A DNA stretch of 64,000 nt from Corallococcus sp. AS-1-6 (lineage in GTDB: Bacteria > Myxococcota > Myxococcia > Myxococcales > Myxococcaceae), in NCBI RefSeq assembly GCF_020037015.1, contig NZ_JAIQDE010000025.1, positions 1-64,000 of the forward strand, in the 5' to 3' direction. The notes under the pieces are model-generated. The model was not told where the DNA came from and did no database searches. It saw nothing but the letters and a program-made list of their open reading frames with translations. Position 1 is the stretch's first letter. Each line of letters starts with the position of its first letter. Positions 25,827-34,082 of the stretch are shown in pieces. A program made the position numbers and the translations under genes.

Positions 25827-27854
25827 TCAGGGCAGCACGGTCACCGAGTCCCCCGTCAGGCGCACCTTGACGGTGACCTCGTTGGGGAGCACGCCGGCCT
25901 CGTCCACGATGTGGTTCTCGTCCACGCCCACGCGTACGGTGTACTCGCCGTCCGGGGCGTCGGTGACGTCCAGCCACTGGCAGGGCAGGTTCGCGCTGTA
26001 GACGTCCGACCAGCCGGGCGTGATGCCCTGCCGCGGGTCGTACCAACTGTACGGCTCCCCGTCCGCGCAGTACTGGGTGAAGTCGAGCATGAAGAAGCCC
26101 TGCTTGCGCCCCACCGACGTGACGTTGCCCGCCGCGTCCTTCAGGTCGTAGCCGGCGAAGTCCGTCAGGTGGTGGTGCTGGTGGCACTCGTCGTAGACGT
26201 AGAGCTCCGGCCGCTCCTCCGGTGAAGGCACCACCAGCGGGCCCGAGCCCATGTTCATGATGGAGGTGGAGAAGCGCAGCAGGCGCCGCTCGCCGCCCGC
26301 GGGCACGCAGCCCTCGCGCACCTCGCACGCGTCCGCCGTGAAGGAGCGCCGGTCGATGTAGAGCGTGCGCGCGAGGACGTCCCGGTCCACCGTCAGGTCC
26401 GGCTTGCCGTTGACCGGATCCACCTGGAGGCCGCACGTCCGCGTGGGCGCCAGCGCGGGCGCGGGCTCCGGCGAGTCCGGCACCGCGCCACCGCCGAACA
26501 CCATCACCCGGCCCAGGGTGGAGTCGCTGCTTCCTCCCGTGGGCGCGCCCGCGGGTGTGCCGCCGAGTGCCCGGGACACGCCCACCACCAGGTCGTCGTA
26601 CCCGTCCCCGTCCAGGTCGCCCGCGGAGGCCATGCCCAGGTAGTCGGTGCCGAGCGACGTGCGGGGGTCGAGCCGGTTGGCGCGCGGCCACGCCCACGCC
26701 GGCTCCAGCGGGCCGGACACGTTCGCGGTGGGGCGGAAGAGGTACACGCGGCCGACAGCGCCGATGGCGAAGTCGCGGCCGGTGCCGCCCTCCACCATGG
26801 AGCCCACGGGGACGACGGTCTTGCTGAAGGTGATGAAGGCCTGTCCGAAGAGGGGGAATGCCGCGTCGTCCATGGGCTGCCAGGTGGCCCGCGGCGCGTA
26901 GCCCGGGCCCGCGGCGTCGGACAGGTGCAGGCGCTGGCTGCCGTCCACCAGCAGCAGCGCCTCCGAGCGGCCGTCGCCGTTCAGGTCGGGCAGCGCGGCG
27001 AACAACTCGGCCTGGCCCGTCCACACGGGCTGGACCGTGAGCGGCCCTTCACAGACATGGGGGCTGCCCGCCTTGCAGCCCAGGAAGAGCTCCACCGTGA
27101 AGTCGTCGTGGGTCACGGCCAGGTCCTGGACCCCGTCCCCGTCGGCGTCGCCCGCGGGGTTGGGGACGCCGGTCAGCGTGCGCACGGCGGTGAAGGCGCC
27201 CTCGGGTGCTCCCGGCGTCGCCCGGTACACGGTGAGGCTTCCTTCGAGCGTGGAGACGGCGAGTTCGTCCTTGCCGTCCCCGTCCAGGTCCAGCAGCCGC
27301 GCGGAGGTGAAGCGCAGGGTGGCGGAGTCCGGCGCGCGGAACACCGGCTGCGTCAGCACCTGGGACAGGTCCGGCCCGCCCCGGAAGACGCTGACGCCGA
27401 AGCCGGTGGCGACGAGCACGTCCGCGTACGCGTCCCCGTCGATGTCGCCCGTGCTCACCGTCATCTTGGAGCTGGAGGCGCGGGGGCTGGGGTGCACCCA
27501 CGTCAGCGTCGTGGTGACGGGCGTCTTCGAGAAGTCGCGCGCCTCGCCCGCGTACACCATCACGCGGCCGGGCTCCGTCTGGAGGCTGGAGCAGGGCGCG
27601 GACGTCACCAGCAGGTCCTTGCGCCCGTCGCCGTTGACGTCGCCCAGCGCCACGGTGCGGCCGAAGCACTCGCGGGGGTTCAGGCCGTCGCCGGTCACCT
27701 GCCAGCGCGGCGACTCGGAGAGGGTGGGACCGGCGGAGGTGCCGCCGTCATCCCCCGGGCCCGCGTCCGGCTGGGGCTTCGGGCCGTCATCCTTGCAGCC
27801 CGTCAGGGCCACGAGTCCCACCACCGCGCAGGACCGCGCGAATCGCATCCACAT
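25827..27854 (-). CDS. FG-GAP repeat and lysyl oxidase-domain lipoprotein (copy 2)
   Basis: A 675-residue lipoprotein (lipobox LVALTGC, then a Pro/Asp/Gly linker). Residues about 50-430 hold FG-GAP/VCBS propeller blades with calcium loops such as DVNGDGRKD, DIDGDAYAD, DLDGDGKDE, DLNGDGRSE and DLDGDGYDD. The last 220 residues form a lysyl oxidase domain: copper site YDECHQHHHL (about residue 556), a Lys in VGRKQGFFMLDF and a Tyr in GWSDVYSANLPCQW that match the residues making the quinone cofactor in animal enzymes. Predicted to oxidise Lys side chains in the matrix or cell wall. GGGGAG lies 8 bases before the ATG. It is a tandem paralogue of 27954-29939. Confidence 0.85.
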   Translation of the reverse strand: MWMRFARSCAVVGLVALTGCKDDGPKPQPDAGPGDDGGTSAGPTLSESPRWQVTGDGLNPRECFGRTVALGDVNGDGRKDLLVTSAPCSSLQTEPGRVMVYAGEARDFSKTPVTTTLTWVHPSPRASSSKMTVSTGDIDGDAYADVLVATGFGVSVFRGGPDLSQVLTQPVFRAPDSATLRFTSARLLDLDGDGKDELAVSTLEGSLTVYRATPGAPEGAFTAVRTLTGVPNPAGDADGDGVQDLAVTHDDFTVELFLGCKAGSPHVCEGPLTVQPVWTGQAELFAALPDLNGDGRSEALLLVDGSQRLHLSDAAGPGYAPRATWQPMDDAAFPLFGQAFITFSKTVVPVGSMVEGGTGRDFAIGAVGRVYLFRPTANVSGPLEPAWAWPRANRLDPRTSLGTDYLGMASAGDLDGDGYDDLVVGVSRALGGTPAGAPTGGSSDSTLGRVMVFGGGAVPDSPEPAPALAPTRTCGLQVDPVNGKPDLTVDRDVLARTLYIDRRSFTADACEVREGCVPAGGERRLLRFSTSIMNMGSGPLVVPSPEERPELYVYDECHQHHHLTDFAGYDLKDAAGNVTSVGRKQGFFMLDFTQYCADGEPYSWYDPRQGITPGWSDVYSANLPCQWLDVTDAPDGEYTVRVGVDENHIVDEAGVLPNEVTVKVRLTGDSVTVLP

Positions 27855-27953
27855 CGTGTCGCTCCCCCGGGAATGGGCTGGCGGGCCTTCCACCGGCCCT
27901 GTCTCCAGGAGCCCCTTCGCGGAGAAACGATGCGCGCGGCCCGCCCCTTGACG

Positions 27954-29939
27954 TCAGGGCAGCACGGTCACGGTGTCCCCCTCCAGGCGCACCCTGACGG
28001 TGGCCTCGTTGGGGAGCACGTCGGCCTCGTCGAGGATGTGGTTCTCGTCCACGCCCACGCGCACGGTGTATTCGCCGTCCGGGGTGTCCGTGACGTCCAG
28101 CCACTGGCAGGTGGTGTCCGCCGTGTAGACGTCCGACCAGCCCGGCGAGATGCCCGTGCCCGGGTCGTACCAGGCGAACGGCGTGCCGTCCGCGCAGTAC
28201 TGCGTGAAGTCCACCATGTAGAAGCCCTGCTTGCGCCCCACGGACAGGGAGGTGCCGGAGGCGTCCTTCAGGTCGTAGCCGGCGAAGTCCACCAGGTGGT
28301 GGTGCTGGTGGCACTCGTCGTAGACGAAGAGGTCCGGCCGCTCCTCCGGTGAGGGCACCACCGCGGGCGCGGTGCCCATGTTCATGATGGAGGTGGTGAA
28401 GCGCAAGAGGCGCCGCTCCCCGCCCGCGGGCACGCAGCCCTCACGCACCTCGCACGCGTCCGCCGCGAAGGAGCGCCGCTCGATGTAGAGCGTGCGCGCG
28501 ATGACGTCCCGGTCCACCGTCAGGTCCGGCTTGCCGTTGACCGGATCCACCTGGAGGCCGCACGTCTTCATGGGCATCAGCGCGGGCGCCGGCTCCGGCG
28601 AGTCCGGCACCGCGCCGCCGCCGTACACCCGCACCCGGCCCGGGGCGCGCGTGCCGTCGTTCTCCTGCGAGAGCCCCACCACCAGGTCGTCATAGCCGTC
28701 CCCATCCAGGTCGCCGGGGCGCGCCACGCCGGGCAGGGTGAAGCCCAGCATCGTCTGGGGCAGGAGGCGGTTGGCGCGCGGCCACGACCACACCGGCTCC
28801 AGCGGACCGGACACGTCCTGCGTGGGGCGGAAGAGGTACACGCGCCCCAGCGAGGTGAGCACGAAGTCCTGGCCCCTGCTCCCCTCCGCCATGGCGCCCA
28901 CGGCGAGGCTCTGCGCGGCCACGCTGGGGAAGGCCGGGTCGTCCATCAGCGTCCACACGGGCGTGGCGGAGTAGCCCTGGACGGAGGCGTCGGACAGGTG
29001 CACGCGCACGCTGCCCCGGAGCGCCGCGAGCAGCTCCGGACGGCCATCCCCGCTCAGGTCCGGAATCCCTCTCACGCTCTCCGCCGTGCCCCTCCACACC
29101 GGCTGCGTGGTGAGCGGTCCATCACAGACGCGCGTGCTGTCCGCCTTGCAGCCCAGGAAGAGCCCCTGGCTGTTCTCCGCGTCGAACAGGGTGATGAGCA
29201 GGTCCTGGGCGCCGTCCCCGTCCGTGTCCCCCGCGGGCTGCGCGTAGCCGGACAGCACGCGCACGTTGGTGAAGGGGCCTTCCGCTCCCCCCGGTGTCGC
29301 CCGGTAGAGGGTGGTGCTGCCGTTGAAGGTGGAGACGACGAGGTCGTCCAGCCCGTCCCCATCCATGTCCAGCAGCCGCGCGCTGCCGAAGCGCGTGGTC
29401 GTGGTGTCCGGCACGCGGAACACCGGCTGCGCGAACACCTGGGACAGGTCCGGCCCGCCCTGGAAGACGCTGACGCCGTAGTAGCTCTTCACCACCACGT
29501 CCGTGTAGGCGTCCCCGTCCACGTCGCCCGTGCCCACCGTCATCTGGTAGCCGGACGTGCGCGGGCTGGGGTGCACCCACGACAGCCTGGAGGTGACGGG
29601 CGTCTTGGAGAAGTAGGGCGCGTCTCCGGGGTACACCATCACGCGGCCCGGGTTGGTGGGGCCGCTGGTGCACGGCGGTGAAATCACCACCAGGTCCTGG
29701 CGGTCATCGCCGTTGAGGTCGCCCAGCGCCACGCCCCGGCCGAAGCACTCCTTCGGGTCCAGGCCATCGCCCTCCACTTCCCAGCGTGGCGTCTCGGAGA
29801 GGGTGGGCCCGGAGGTGCCCGCGTCGTCCTGGGGGCCCGCGTCCGGGACCCCCGCGTCGGGCTGGGGCTTCGGGTCGCCCTTGCAGCCCGCCGTCAGGAA
29901 CATCATCACGGCGCAGGCGAGCGCTCCACGGATCCGCAT
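27954..29939 (-). CDS. FG-GAP repeat and lysyl oxidase-domain lipoprotein (copy 1)
   Basis: A 661-residue lipoprotein with lipobox FLTAGC and a PDAG-type linker, then propeller repeats (DLNGDDRQD, DVDGDAYTD, DMDGDGLDD, DLDGDGYDD) and a C-terminal lysyl oxidase domain with YDECHQHHHL, VGRKQGFYMVDF and WSDVYTADTTCQW. All the residues expected for copper and for the Lys-Tyr quinone appear kept. CAGGAG lies before the ATG. The gene lies 99 bp upstream of its paralogue with the same orientation and may share a promoter. Linker and propeller parts differ far more than the oxidase part. An open frame upstream to 30353 is not credible as coding. Confidence 0.85.
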   Translation of the reverse strand: MRIRGALACAVMMFLTAGCKGDPKPQPDAGVPDAGPQDDAGTSGPTLSETPRWEVEGDGLDPKECFGRGVALGDLNGDDRQDLVVISPPCTSGPTNPGRVMVYPGDAPYFSKTPVTSRLSWVHPSPRTSGYQMTVGTGDVDGDAYTDVVVKSYYGVSVFQGGPDLSQVFAQPVFRVPDTTTTRFGSARLLDMDGDGLDDLVVSTFNGSTTLYRATPGGAEGPFTNVRVLSGYAQPAGDTDGDGAQDLLITLFDAENSQGLFLGCKADSTRVCDGPLTTQPVWRGTAESVRGIPDLSGDGRPELLAALRGSVRVHLSDASVQGYSATPVWTLMDDPAFPSVAAQSLAVGAMAEGSRGQDFVLTSLGRVYLFRPTQDVSGPLEPVWSWPRANRLLPQTMLGFTLPGVARPGDLDGDGYDDLVVGLSQENDGTRAPGRVRVYGGGAVPDSPEPAPALMPMKTCGLQVDPVNGKPDLTVDRDVIARTLYIERRSFAADACEVREGCVPAGGERRLLRFTTSIMNMGTAPAVVPSPEERPDLFVYDECHQHHHLVDFAGYDLKDASGTSLSVGRKQGFYMVDFTQYCADGTPFAWYDPGTGISPGWSDVYTADTTCQWLDVTDTPDGEYTVRVGVDENHILDEADVLPNEATVRVRLEGDTVTVLP

Positions 29940-30174
29940 GTTCACTCCTGGGCAGGACGCGTCCCCGGTGCGTTCGACGTCCGGCATGAAGGGGCGCGCA
30001 GGATAGGTCCGCGCGCCCCGTTCCCCGAAAGGCCCTTGCCGGATGAACGGTACATCCGATGGCTGCCCGACGGCGCGCTGCCTTCCGGACGGAGAGCAGC
30101 CGGGCAGGCGGACGTGGCCAGCCCCCGCCGCCGTTCCCAGATTCGCGCGAACGCACGCGCCGCGTGCCCGAGCC

Positions 30175-31935
30175 ATGGCCGACACCGCCGCCGACACCGC
30201 CCCGGACCCCCGCGCCGCCCCGGCGTCCGAGCGGTTCAGCCGTTCCCAGAAGGCCTTCACGCTGGCGGGCGCGCTGCTGGGGCTGCTGCTGGCGGCGTTG
30301 GACCAGACCATCGTGGCCACGGCGGGGCCCACCATCCAGGCGGACCTCCACATCGCGCCGGAGCACTACCCGTGGCTCACCACCGCGTACCTGGTGGCGT
30401 CCACGATGATGGTGCCCGTGTGGGGCAAGCTGTCCGACCTGCTGGGCCGCCGCGCGGTGCTGGTGGCGGGCATCGCCGTGTTCCTCACCGGCAGCTTCCT
30501 GTGCGGCGCGTCCCGCTCCACGCTCACGCTCATCCTGTGCCGCGCGGTGCAAGGGCTGGGCAGCGCGGCGCTCTTCACCGGCGCGCTGGCGGTGGTGGCG
30601 GACCTGTTCCCGCCGCGCGAGCGGGGCAAGTACCAGGGCCTGTTCGGCGCGGTGTTCGGCCTGTCCAGCGTCATTGGCCCGCTGGCCGGCGGCTTCATCA
30701 CCGACGCGCTGGGCTGGCACTGGGTGTTCTTCATCAACCTGCCGGTGGGCGCGCTCGCGCTGGCGCTCATCCTCCTGCGCATGCCGCCGCTCAAGCCGGA
30801 GGGCGTGCACGGCGGGAAGCTGGACGTGTGGGGGGCGGTGGCGCTGGCGGTGGGCGTGGTGCCGCTGCTGCTCGCGCTCAGCCTGGGGCACGGCGCGGCG
30901 GCGCCCCGGGCGGGCGGGTTCGCGTGGGGCTCCGCGCCCATCATTGGACTGTTCGCGCTGTCCGCGGTGGGGCTGGGGCTCTTCGTGTGGCGGGAGCGCC
31001 GCGCGAAGGAGCCGCTGCTGGAGCCGTCGCTGTTCCGCGTGCGCGCGTTCACCGCGGGCAACGCGGCGGTGTTCATCATTGGCGCGGTGTTCCTGGCGTC
31101 CGTCACCTTCCTGCCGCTGTTCATGGTGAACGTGGTGGGGCTGTCCGCGACGCACTCCGGGCTGACGCTGACGCCGCTGACGCTGGGCGTGGTGGCGGGC
31201 AACGTGCTGTCCGGGCAGTGGGTGTCCCGGATGGGCCGCTACAAGGCGCTGATGGTGGGCGCGCTCCTGTTCCTCATGGGCGGCTTCGCGGTGATGGCCT
31301 TCACGCTGACGCCCGACTCCAGCCAGGCCGAGGTCACGGTGAAGATGGTGCTGGTGGGCCTGGGCCTGGGCCCGTCCATCCCGCTCTACACCGTGGCCGT
31401 GCAGAACTCCGTGCCGCCCCAGCGCATCGGCGTGGCCACGTCAGCGACGACGTTCTTCCGGCAGTTGGGCATGACGGTGGGCGTGGCGCTGCTGGGCACG
31501 GTGTTCGCGGGCACGCTGGGCCGGGAGATGCTCGCGCGCACGCAGCAGGCCACGCGCGGGCTGCCTCCGGACGTGCGACGGGAGCTGCACGCGTCCGCGC
31601 CCGCGGGCCCGGGCGGAGGAGAGGGCGCGCCGCAGGGGCAGCAGTTCCAGCCGGAGCAGGTGAAGGCGAAGCTGCGGGAGGGCTTCGCCGAGGAGCGGCG
31701 GCAGGCCCTGGCGGAAGGGCCCGAGGCCCGCGCCCGCGTGGACGCGGACGAGGCCCGCGCGCTGTCCACCGTGGACCGCGTGGAGCGCGCGCTGAAGGAG
31801 TCCTTCACCCGCGCGACGACGGCCGTGTACCGCTTCGCCATCTTCGTCACGCTGGCGGCCCTGCTCGTCACGCTGCTCCTGCCGGAGCTGCCGCTGCGCA
31901 AGGGCGGTCCGCGCAAGGCCCCGGCGGAGGCCTGA
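30175..31935 (+). CDS. MFS multidrug efflux transporter, DHA2 (EmrB/QacA) family
   Basis: A 586-residue polytopic inner-membrane exporter. The N-terminal LAALDQTIVATAGPTI is motif D1-like, GKLSDLLGRRAVL is motif A, and LCRAVQGLGSAAL with FGLSSVIGPLAGGFITD is motif C of the drug/proton antiporters. About 14 helices fit DHA2. A hydrophilic, Glu/Arg-rich insert of about 100 residues lies between the last two helices (QQFQPEQVKAKLREGFAEER), as in some actinobacterial and myxobacterial members. No adjacent regulator or membrane-fusion gene is seen. The ATG at 30175 starts a short hydrophilic N-terminus; it is divergent from the lysyl oxidase genes. Confidence 0.9.
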   Translation: MADTAADTAPDPRAAPASERFSRSQKAFTLAGALLGLLLAALDQTIVATAGPTIQADLHIAPEHYPWLTTAYLVASTMMVPVWGKLSDLLGRRAVLVAGIAVFLTGSFLCGASRSTLTLILCRAVQGLGSAALFTGALAVVADLFPPRERGKYQGLFGAVFGLSSVIGPLAGGFITDALGWHWVFFINLPVGALALALILLRMPPLKPEGVHGGKLDVWGAVALAVGVVPLLLALSLGHGAAAPRAGGFAWGSAPIIGLFALSAVGLGLFVWRERRAKEPLLEPSLFRVRAFTAGNAAVFIIGAVFLASVTFLPLFMVNVVGLSATHSGLTLTPLTLGVVAGNVLSGQWVSRMGRYKALMVGALLFLMGGFAVMAFTLTPDSSQAEVTVKMVLVGLGLGPSIPLYTVAVQNSVPPQRIGVATSATTFFRQLGMTVGVALLGTVFAGTLGREMLARTQQATRGLPPDVRRELHASAPAGPGGGEGAPQGQQFQPEQVKAKLREGFAEERRQALAEGPEARARVDADEARALSTVDRVERALKESFTRATTAVYRFAIFVTLAALLVTLLLPELPLRKGGPRKAPAEA

Positions 31936-31943
31936 GCCGCGGC

Positions 31944-33455
31944 CTACTTCTTGGGCGGCGGCGGCAGGTCCGACTCCGGCGCGGTGGGGCGCGCGAGCAC
32001 GCCGGGCGACTCCGCCAGCGCGTACGCCATCCACGTCACCGCGGCGGTGCTGCGCGCCAGGTCCTGGGGGTCCACCTTGTCCAGCGTGTCCGCCATGGAG
32101 TGGTGCACGTCGAAGTAGCGGCTGCTGTCCACCCGCACGCCCACGAAGGGCACGTGCGCGGGCTCCATGGGGCTCAGGTCCGCGCCCGTCGCGTGCCCCA
32201 CCAGGAACTTCGCCGCGCCCAGCCCCTCCAGCGGCGCCAGCCAGGGCCCCAGCAATGTCTCACCGCCCGGCCCCGCGTGCAGGCTCACGCCCAGGGGCCG
32301 CCCTCCGCCCGCGTCCATCTCGATGGCGGCCACGTGCCGGGGCAGCTCCTTCGCGTGCGCCTCCGCGTACGCGCGGGCGCCGCGCAGCCCGTTCTCCTCG
32401 TTCATGAACAGCACCACGCGCACCGTGCGCCGGGGGGCCTGGGGCAGCTTCGCGATGAGCCGCGCGGCCTCCATCACCATCACCACGCCCGCGCCGTCGT
32501 CGTGCGCGCCCGTGCCCACGTCCCACGAGTCCAGGTGCGCGCCCAGGAGCACCACCTCGTCCGGCTTCTCGCGGCCCCGCACCTCCGCCACCACGTTGGC
32601 CGAGTCCGCGTCCGGCAGCTCCGAGCACCCCAGCACCAGCCGCACCTTCACCGCCCCGCCCTGGAGCATCCGGTGCAGCGTGAGCGCGTCCTCCACCGAC
32701 ACCGCCGCCGCGGGCAGGCGCGGGCCGCCTTCCTCGAAGCGCGTGGACCCCGTGTGCGGCGAGCTCAGCGACGCCGTGGCCAGCGAGCGCACCAGCGCGG
32801 CCACCGCGCCCTGCTTCGCCGCCGCCGCCGGACCCCGGCCGCGCAGCCCCGCGAAGCGGCCGTAGTCGGAGGGCTCCGCCATGGTGTGGTTGAAGAACAC
32901 GATGCGGCCCTTCACCGTGTCACCCAGCGCCGCCAGCTCCTCCAGCGAGCCCACCTCCACCACCTCCGCCGTGATGCCCTCCGGCGGCGTGGGCGCGCTG
33001 CCGCCCAGGGCCAGCAGCGTCAGCGGCAGGCCGCGCGTGCGCGCGGAGGCGAGGATTTCGCCGTGCTCCTCGCCCCGCACCCAGCGCGGCACCTTCACCG
33101 GCTCCTTCCACGCCTTCACCCCATCCGCCTGGAACGAGCGCAAGGCCCACTGCACCGCGGCCTCCGCGGACTCGGAGCCGGACAGGCGCGGCCCGATGCC
33201 GTCCGTCAGCTCCGCCAGCCGCGCGTACGCATGGCCTTCCGCGAGCGCGGGACCCACCAGCTTCGCCGCCGTGGCCTGCTGCGCGGCGCTCAGCCTGGAC
33301 ACGGCCGGGGGCGTGGCCTTCACCGACGAGGTGGCCGGGGACTTCGGCGCGGGCTCCTGGGAGGGCGCGGTCGCCGTGTTCTGGGGGGAAGGCGACGCCG
33401 AGGTGAGCAGCCGCAGGGCCAGCGAGAGGGGCAGGACGAAGGTGGACGTGGACAC
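31944..33455 (-). CDS. Secreted M28-family zinc aminopeptidase with PA domain
   Basis: A 503-residue exported peptidase. A signal peptide (VSTSTFVLPLSLALRLLTSA) is followed by a Ser/Pro linker. A PA-like insert lies at about 140-260 (GDTVKGRIVFFNHT). The M28 zinc core follows: GAHLDSWDVGTGAHDDGAG (His and Asp ligands), LFMNEENGLRGARAY (catalytic Glu and ligand Glu), AIEMDAGGG and a late FDVHHSMADTLDKV (His ligand). The enzyme removes N-terminal residues from peptides outside the cell, useful to a predatory or proteolytic organism. The start is GTG with GAGG upstream; an earlier in-frame extension is Arg/Pro-rich and rejected. Confidence 0.85.
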   Translation of the reverse strand: MSTSTFVLPLSLALRLLTSASPSPQNTATAPSQEPAPKSPATSSVKATPPAVSRLSAAQQATAAKLVGPALAEGHAYARLAELTDGIGPRLSGSESAEAAVQWALRSFQADGVKAWKEPVKVPRWVRGEEHGEILASARTRGLPLTLLALGGSAPTPPEGITAEVVEVGSLEELAALGDTVKGRIVFFNHTMAEPSDYGRFAGLRGRGPAAAAKQGAVAALVRSLATASLSSPHTGSTRFEEGGPRLPAAAVSVEDALTLHRMLQGGAVKVRLVLGCSELPDADSANVVAEVRGREKPDEVVLLGAHLDSWDVGTGAHDDGAGVVMVMEAARLIAKLPQAPRRTVRVVLFMNEENGLRGARAYAEAHAKELPRHVAAIEMDAGGGRPLGVSLHAGPGGETLLGPWLAPLEGLGAAKFLVGHATGADLSPMEPAHVPFVGVRVDSSRYFDVHHSMADTLDKVDPQDLARSTAAVTWMAYALAESPGVLARPTAPESDLPPPPKK

Positions 33456-34082
33456 TCGAATCCTCGAAGGGACCTGATGAGTGGTGAGAGGCGGGGTGGA
33501 AGTCCCAGGGGCCACCGCGCGCCGAGAGGGGGAACGCGGCGCGCGGGGCTCAACTGGGACGTCACGCACCGGTTCCGCGGTTGGGGAACGCGAGGCCCGG
33601 TACATACGCCATCTTCCAAGAAGAAGAGGACGTGCGTGCATTCTTTAAAGAAATTCCTGGCAGCGTCAAGGCGGGAAGTGAGCATTGCGACCCGCGGGTG
33701 ATGTGAGTGTTCACGATCCTCCGCGACGCGGGACGTCCCATGGCGCGCACCGTGCCTGGGTAACCCGTGACGTCCGCCCGTTTCCGGAGCCCCTGGACAC
33801 GCCGCCGGGCGCTGTATTCCCAGGCCTTGGGCACCCCGGGCGCCCTGGCTGCCCTGCGTCAAGGCGACGGGACGGAGGGGCTCGCGCGCTGGCACGACGG
33901 ACTGGCGGCGAGCCCTCGGGTGTTGCTGCGGGACCGGACGGGAACGGACGCCAACACCGGGGAGGATGCTCCGGTTCCGGAGGAATGACTCCTTCGGAAT
34001 TCTCCGTTGCCCGCCCCGGAGGACCCGGGCGACAGTGCCACGGCTGGAGGTCGTCCCCCCGACCCGCGGTCCCCCCCCGCTC
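33456..34082. other. 627-bp intergenic region
   Basis: It contains promoters for the divergent peptidase and histidine kinase genes, which I cannot pinpoint. A perfect 12-bp palindrome TTCTTTAAAGAA lies at 33641-33652 in an AT-rich patch. One 73-codon frame (33767-33988, GTG start, high third-position GC) might be a small gene but has no recognisable family or ribosome site. Confidence 0.4.

Larger units (their letters stand above)
25827..29939 (-). repeat. Tandem gene duplication of lysyl oxidase lipoproteins
   Basis: The two genes are direct repeats about 2.1 kb apart. Nucleotide identity is nearly unbroken in the oxidase part, for example around 26380-26440 versus 28500-28560. It is lower in the propeller part. 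Confidence 0.8.

Noticed and set aside
33767-33988. A 73-codon frame upstream of the hybrid kinase
   Set aside because: GC3 is high but there is no ribosome site, no domain and a GTG start. Left as a remark in the intergenic entry.
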